A DNA stretch of 11,468 nt from Cephalothrix simula (taxonomy: Eukaryota > Nemertea > Palaeonemertea > Archinemertea > Cephalotrichidae). A model generated the notes under the pieces. It made no database searches. It saw only the letters and a program-made list of their open reading frames with translations, and had not been told where the DNA came from. Positions 6,357-11,468 of this stretch are shown piece by piece. The stretch is from positions 1 through 11,468 of the forward strand of contig JAXIUW010201065.1 of the NCBI GenBank assembly GCA_035591015.1, given 5' to 3'. The translations under genes and the position numbers were made by a program. Numbering within the stretch: the stretch's first letter is position 1; every line of letters begins with the position of its first letter.

Positions 6357-8575
6357 CTGACTGAAAGATGGTATTATTGAATGGAAAAAATTCGTTTCCG
6401 AGAAACACAAGGCCTACCTAGGCATAGAACTTGTGCCCTTCTGATAGCACTCAAGGATTACTGTTTTGAGCAAAATTAACTGCTTTTTAGGGCGAAAACT
6501 AAATAGATACATTACAATAAGAGGCGATCATCGCCAGATAATGATTTTGATTATAGAAGAAGTAAAAGTTGCCAAGATTTCAACGAAAATTTTATTTGTA
6601 AAAATCAAATGCTTGGGGGAAACAAACTTTACAGAACGACTCTAATAAATGCATCAAAACAATGTTGCCTCCATAGAGTTTAGAGTAATGTACGTTAATT
6701 GGGAAAATCTCAAAGACTTCATGAGTTTATTCGACTCATCATCTATAAAACTATTGGATAGGGATGGGAGTGAGAACTGTAAATATCTAATCCCAACAAT
6801 CAGGTTTATGAGGCAATAGAAACCCAAAAAGATTCAAAAACCCACACAAAGTTTTTAAAAGTTGTGACAAATAAGGATCATGGATCACAAACATATGAGT
6901 TGAGCTGAATTTAGGTATTTTGCAGCAAAGATGTTTATCGAGAACGACATACTTTTAAAAAATCTTTTCATTAATGTTATTTGCGAGTATTTGAGACCGC
7001 TTCTCATTATTTCGTTATTAACACTTTCAATTTTCCACCAGGATGAAGGAATTCATTAGGTTGTTATTCGTCCTCAAAATATTACTTTTTTATGAAAAGC
7101 TCAGTCACGTGACACTTTCACCAACTGAGATGATATAGAACTTATATTCCGGTTGAGCTGAATAAACCAAGAAAGACCGCGATTATGAAAGGCAGAGAGG
7201 CAGAAACTACCTTTAATAATACAAATTACTGAATCATCGCGAGGTATTTACTGAATTCGATCGAGTGAATCTTATAACCTTATCATCCGCAAAAAGAAGG
7301 CCCTTCATTAGGAAGAAATGAACTGAAATGTTGGTTCGCAAAAGAAATAGAAAACGTGATGATAAAATGAACCTCGCGGAAAGGAAATACATTCAGTTAC
7401 GCCCATTTTTCTGAATAAAAAATTGGAAGAAAGTGAAAAATAACCTTCAACGAAATTTCTGAAGCAATTACAATAAATGGTCAATGATTTCCTGGTCTAA
7501 GGAAATGATAAATATTAGTGAGGTATATACGTATTGCAAACCCAACTGTCAATTGTATATGGCTTGAATGATTGATTGATTGTTTTATTTATCTTCTATA
7601 TGTATATAAAATTTACATAATTTTCATAAAAATATATGCTAGAAATACAACAAGATAATATAATTAAAGTAAATTTATTTGCGTAATTTTTATATAGTAG
7701 AGCAGGACGGGGAGAAGCACTTTCGAGCCACACACTTCAAGCAAATTGAAGTAAAATTTTAAAATGGTGCTTTCCGCGATGAAAACTCTGAACATCAGGT
7801 CGCAGGAAAGAAAGTTGTGTCCACACAAAAACAAAAATTGTCACGAAAATCGATTTTTTAAAATCAATTATATCATAATTAAAAGAATGCAATATGAATC
7901 TTTGAATAAACATTTTTGGAATCTTCTTTGAATTTAGCTAAGATGTTCTTAAAATGTTCTTAATGTCACTTTTCACGAATGTTTCAGTGAATGACCTAGG
8001 TTTTTAAGCAATAATTTCAAAAGATTCGTAAAGCCAACGCGTAGTGGGAATAGGTATAGGAAAACCCGGCCAAAACTCTTTATAAGTATTTTTATACTTT
8101 AAAACAACACTTTCCGAAATATTGATGCCTCTTAATATTATTGTAGCAATTTTATGCCAGTTAGTGTTCACCAAGAACGTTCAAACTATTATTTGATCAA
8201 TTTATTCAAAGAAATTCACTTTCCTTATGACCGATCTCTGCTATTACATGTACATGTAAATTATTTCGTTTCGATCGATCTAAACATGGTATGAAATCAA
8301 TACTAAGGGCACTGTTTGGGAACAAAATCTGAAATCATGCATTAGACCTGGATGCCCGCCCTTATTTCCATTATTGGACTGATAAATTAGGGCAGGCATA
8401 TGGTGCATATCTATTGATTATTGTACATAAACCCATTGTAGACCTTAATTGAAAATATCATAAAAATTTTCACAGGGTAAATAGTATTTGAATGCCAAAC
8501 AAAAGTTTTTGAGCAGATATGAGCAGGCGAAACCGGTTTTATTTGAAAGAGAGGTACATGTATACAGGGGACAGG
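6357..8575. other. AT-rich unique-looking DNA, no supported gene
   Basis: No exon, RNA gene or long repeat was recognised in this stretch. Small items seen are: GCCTACCTAGGC (6412-6423, palindromic around CC); GTCACGTGAC (7103-7112, a palindrome containing the E-box core CACGTG); (ATTG)3 at 7571-7582, followed by a T/A-rich tract to about 7690; AAAATCGATTTT at 7846-7857; and overlapping TACATGTA motifs at 8246-8257. Stops are frequent in all frames. The ATTG run beside TTTTATTTAT could be the tail of an old truncated LINE on the minus strand, but nothing coding is attached. Confidence 0.5.
7571..7582 (+). repeat. (ATTG)3 short simple repeat
   Basis: Three ATTG units follow AATG and lead into TTTTATTTAT. 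Tetranucleotide tails of this kind can mark the 3' end of some LINEs, but the run is short and no element body is recognisable beside it. Confidence 0.6.
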
Positions 8576-8619
8576 GGAATTTTTATCCCAGGGTTAACCC
8601 TGGTCAACCTAAAATTTCC
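8576..8619. repeat. Imperfect hairpin around a perfect 16-bp palindrome
   Basis: CCAGGGTTAACCCTGG (8588-8603) is a perfect palindrome. Outside it GGAATTTTTA (8576-8585) pairs with TAAAATTTCC (8610-8619) at 9 of 10 positions, giving a two-part stem with a small asymmetric internal loop. It falls inside an open frame (8488-8763) that lacks an ATG, so no coding claim is made. The function is unknown; a cruciform or dimeric binding site is possible. Confidence 0.75.
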
Positions 8620-11468
8620 GGGATCTCTGAATCATTGATATTGCGGTTAAAACAAAGGAATCAAAATCAACTCACATTTTGGGCTTTTCTGCTAAAAGTT
8701 TCGTATGATCGCTGGACATTCATTTTTAATGACTGGGAACAAAAAATTCTGATTAATTGCTGATTTTTGACGCGTTATTGGCTTATAAATTCATCATTTT
8801 GACTCACTTTTAATGACTGACGTCTTTGGGGCCCTGCTACAGAATCATCGGCAGTCCTTGGGCGTAACAATGACAGATTTTCTAGTAGGGGTCTTGACTG
8901 GAGCTTGATAACGAAGAAAATGTCATTTGTTGACTTGCGTTTTGGCCGCCTTTCTCCATACTAAAAACCCCACTGTGCAACGTTCTAAATTAGCTGCAAA
9001 ATTTTTAATCTTCCAAACGATAATCAACAAATCACTCGTGCATTCAGCAAGGCTCGTGACATAAGATAGTACTTCATTAAAAGATAGGATCTTACCAAGA
9101 CACATCTAAGAATGTACTGATGTGGCAAATTACTTGTTCGTGATCAAGCTATGCAGTAAAGATATAGCTCTAACGGTCAGAATCAATTTTACACACGAAG
9201 AAGACGAATTTCTAGATTTCTAGATGTAATTAAGGAAGTATCAGGAAAATTAATACAAAGAACATCTGAGAGGCATTGAAATAATCACGTACGTAATTAT
9301 GGTGTTTAGAATTATAAAAAAGAAACTGAACAATGAAAGATGACGAAAGATGGCACTAATATAGGTAAGGCTCTTATAAAAATTCTAATTAACCTATAAA
9401 TTTAAAGGTCTAGCAGATACCATATATAGAAATAAAAACGCTGGCAGCAGTAAAATCATTACAACAATGCAGCCATGTGATATTCGGCCATTAAGTTGCA
9501 AAAGCCGCATATAAATGGCAAATAACGTTGGTTTGTTTTCTTTTTCTTAATTTACGAGATGAGGTAAAACCAAAAAAATTACAGAATGGAATCATTTTGA
9601 AAAGTGCCACAAGAATGTTATACTCTAAAAATGTGGTATTGGCAACAATTTCAACATCTACCTTTAACTGATGCCAATTCTTAAGATTCAACTTTTCAGA
9701 TGGATGATATATCTGAAAGCTGGACCAAAATTTTGTATGATGGATCACATTAGCATTGAATACGGTTCACAGTCAATACTAATTTCATACTTCATAATCT
9801 TTTGAAAGAAGATCAATGACTCTTGCATAAGATTTCTGGTGAAGATTGAATTAATATCAAATAATATTTACTGTTCCTTAATACCAATATTCGATCAATT
9901 CATAATTATCTATACTAAAGCAAATCTCTAAATTGTATAGGGGCTCAAAGTGAAAAAATCCAAACCATCCTCGTTTGGATGTTCTTAAAAGCTTTTGGAA
10001 CGTAGAACTAAGACAGAGTATTTTTAGGATGTTTCAACACAGTTCTTTAACTTAATTGATATTCTACAAAAATTTGATTAGGAATCAAGCTATAAACTTT
10101 TGATTACTCCTACGATAACCAACGGTTCTTTATTGACAAAATCGAATCAACGAAAAACACGCCTAGAAAAATATTGACATTTACTGATCAATTTAGATAC
10201 ACTTATCCAATAGAATCAAAATATACAAGAATAAAGCCAATAGAAAAATTGAATTATTTGGCCCTATAAAATCGAAGGTCAAGATCATGTGGGGATCATG
10301 AAAGACCAGGCGCCAAATAAAAACCCACCGATTCTCTTCAGATGAATTAAAAGCTTTCGATTGGATGGAACAACTTTTGGATCGATTAATCTGATTCAAA
10401 TCTTAATTGGATGACGACTGACCGTCATATCTATAAGATCCGGGCCTAAATATTTAATCCCAAACAAGTCTTTTCTGCTCTCTGTATAAAATTCTTAACG
10501 ATGACTGTTTGAGTAAAGGATTCTGCCAAAGACATAATCGATTATTCGATTAATAGAAAATCTATTCGGACAAATATCAGTCAAAACTTAATAGGAAAAT
10601 AGGAAAAGCGTCTAATCAGCTATGCCGGAATTGAAAACGAAATTGAAGTGATGAAATAAAATTCCAATCTTTAAAGAACTGGAGTTATAATATTTGTAGG
10701 AATAAAAAATTCAGATTTAAATTCTCTAGGGCATTATTAGTGTTTTTGTTGCGTTGAGTGTAAAACTACAGAAAGTATACTCAAAACAGCTTCACTTGGA
10801 AGACCGAATTTTTATCACATTTATCTGTTTATGCCAGGATTTTCCAAGATTTTCTTTAAAAGCTCCAATTTTGCAGAACCTTTAAAATGATTATTGGTTT
10901 ATTGGTTTCTGAAGAATTTTGGTCGAACTGCTTATGATATTATCGTTATTCTCGTTGGTCTACAAACTCATCACGAATAAGGGGATCTATTTTTATTATA
11001 TTACAGATACGAAATCATTGCTTCATCCCAAGAGACCGGGCACTGATTGGCATCCAGCATCCCATATTAAGATATAATCCGAATTATTGGACCCGACAAT
11101 AAACAAGGCTCCTTCTTATCTTCTTAGGCCGTCTTCATCAATCGATTATATTCCATAATGTCATAAGATAATGATCGTTCCGATATATATTGTTGATTAT
11201 ATAACAGTGGATGCCAGCTCAAAAATTAGATCGTATAGAAGTAGGTATTGGTTAGTGATGATGGATCTGGGGGTAATTGCATTATGAAGATAGGTCAAGT
11301 GATGGATTATCTTCTATATTCGTTCGATATTTCCTTATACACCCTTGAAATTACAAAGGCCTTTTTGATTGCAAAATGTCGTAAAGCCGATTTTCTGTTT
11401 CTGTTAAAAGTAGTTTGGGCCCGCACTATTTTCTGATATTCTTGTGCATTATGCCTATGATGCATGAA
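8620..11468. other. AT-rich unique-looking DNA to the end, no supported gene
   Basis: No gene, RNA or tandem array is supported. Open frames are short and resemble no known family convincingly. From about 9700 the texture changes: GATC, ATCGAT and AATCGATT-type words become common (for example around 10540-10560). A hairpin with a 6-bp stem is present at 10411-10428 (ATGACG, 6-base loop, CGTCAT). This could be ordinary intergenic or intronic DNA, or old transposon sequence decayed past recognition. Confidence 0.5.

Noticed and set aside
8488-8763. Open frame of 91 codons on the plus strand
   Set aside because: It begins with TTG; the nearby ATG (from 8492) is in another frame and soon meets a stop. 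The protein shows no recognisable domain and spans the hairpin at 8576-8619.
10193-10399. Minus-strand frame containing FDFIGP, recalling Ty3/gypsy integrase
   Set aside because: Only this short word matches. The following DYFTK-type motif and the flanking integrase and reverse transcriptase motifs were not found, so it is treated as coincidence. A profile search of 9.7-11.4 kb would settle it.
11248-11436. Plus-strand frame containing LEITKAFL, recalling the copia reverse transcriptase LDVKTAFL motif
   Set aside because: The residues around it do not fit the family, the frame has no ATG at its start, and no second motif lies nearby.
1-11468. CRISPR array, phage or bacterial defence locus
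   Set aside because: The tandem units are long, diverged and without unique spacers between identical repeats; there are no long or closely packed ORFs and no bacterial gene organisation.

Overview
The window looks like non-coding nuclear DNA from an animal, most likely a marine invertebrate. By eye it is roughly two-thirds A+T and has no long open frame, no operon-like gene packing and no bacterial-type gene. It is rich in diverged tandem repeats, small elements bounded by inverted repeats, and tRNA-like or short insertions. Several TACATGTA-type palindromes (about 4851-4862, 8246-8257, 8554-8561), together with repeat units of 115-150 bp, are reminiscent of bivalve mollusc DNA. That assignment is a weak inference.

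Layout. Positions 11-526 form a small element bounded by 26-bp inverted termini. From about 710 to 1110 there are three copies, increasingly diverged, of a unit of about 145 bp. They are preceded by a perfect 18-bp GC-rich palindrome (661-678) and followed by a 9-bp-stem hairpin (1420-1449). Positions 1897-4705 hold a long degenerate tandem array of about 20 units of about 115 bp. Two foreign pieces interrupt it: a MITE-like element of about 375 bp (2852-3224) and a 113-bp insert flanked by 7-bp near-identical repeats (4267-4379). The array ends at a tRNA-like segment on the minus strand (4706-4811). After about 400 bp of unassigned sequence, a second, unrelated tandem array of about 150-bp units runs from 5206 to about 6356. 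One of its units is split by a 90-bp insert with perfect 13-bp target-site duplications (5774-5863).

From about 6357 to the end, about 5.1 kb, the DNA is AT-rich and apparently unique. I found only small palindromes and simple repeats there, and no convincing gene. No exon could be supported anywhere. The open frames are short; several of the longer ones have no ATG or lie inside repeat units.

The region is best read as a graveyard of repeats. Two independent tandem families expanded and decayed, and at least three small elements then inserted into units that were already in place. The most useful point for a second look is that the repeats let each insertion be dated relative to its array and let the empty target site be inferred from neighbouring units.
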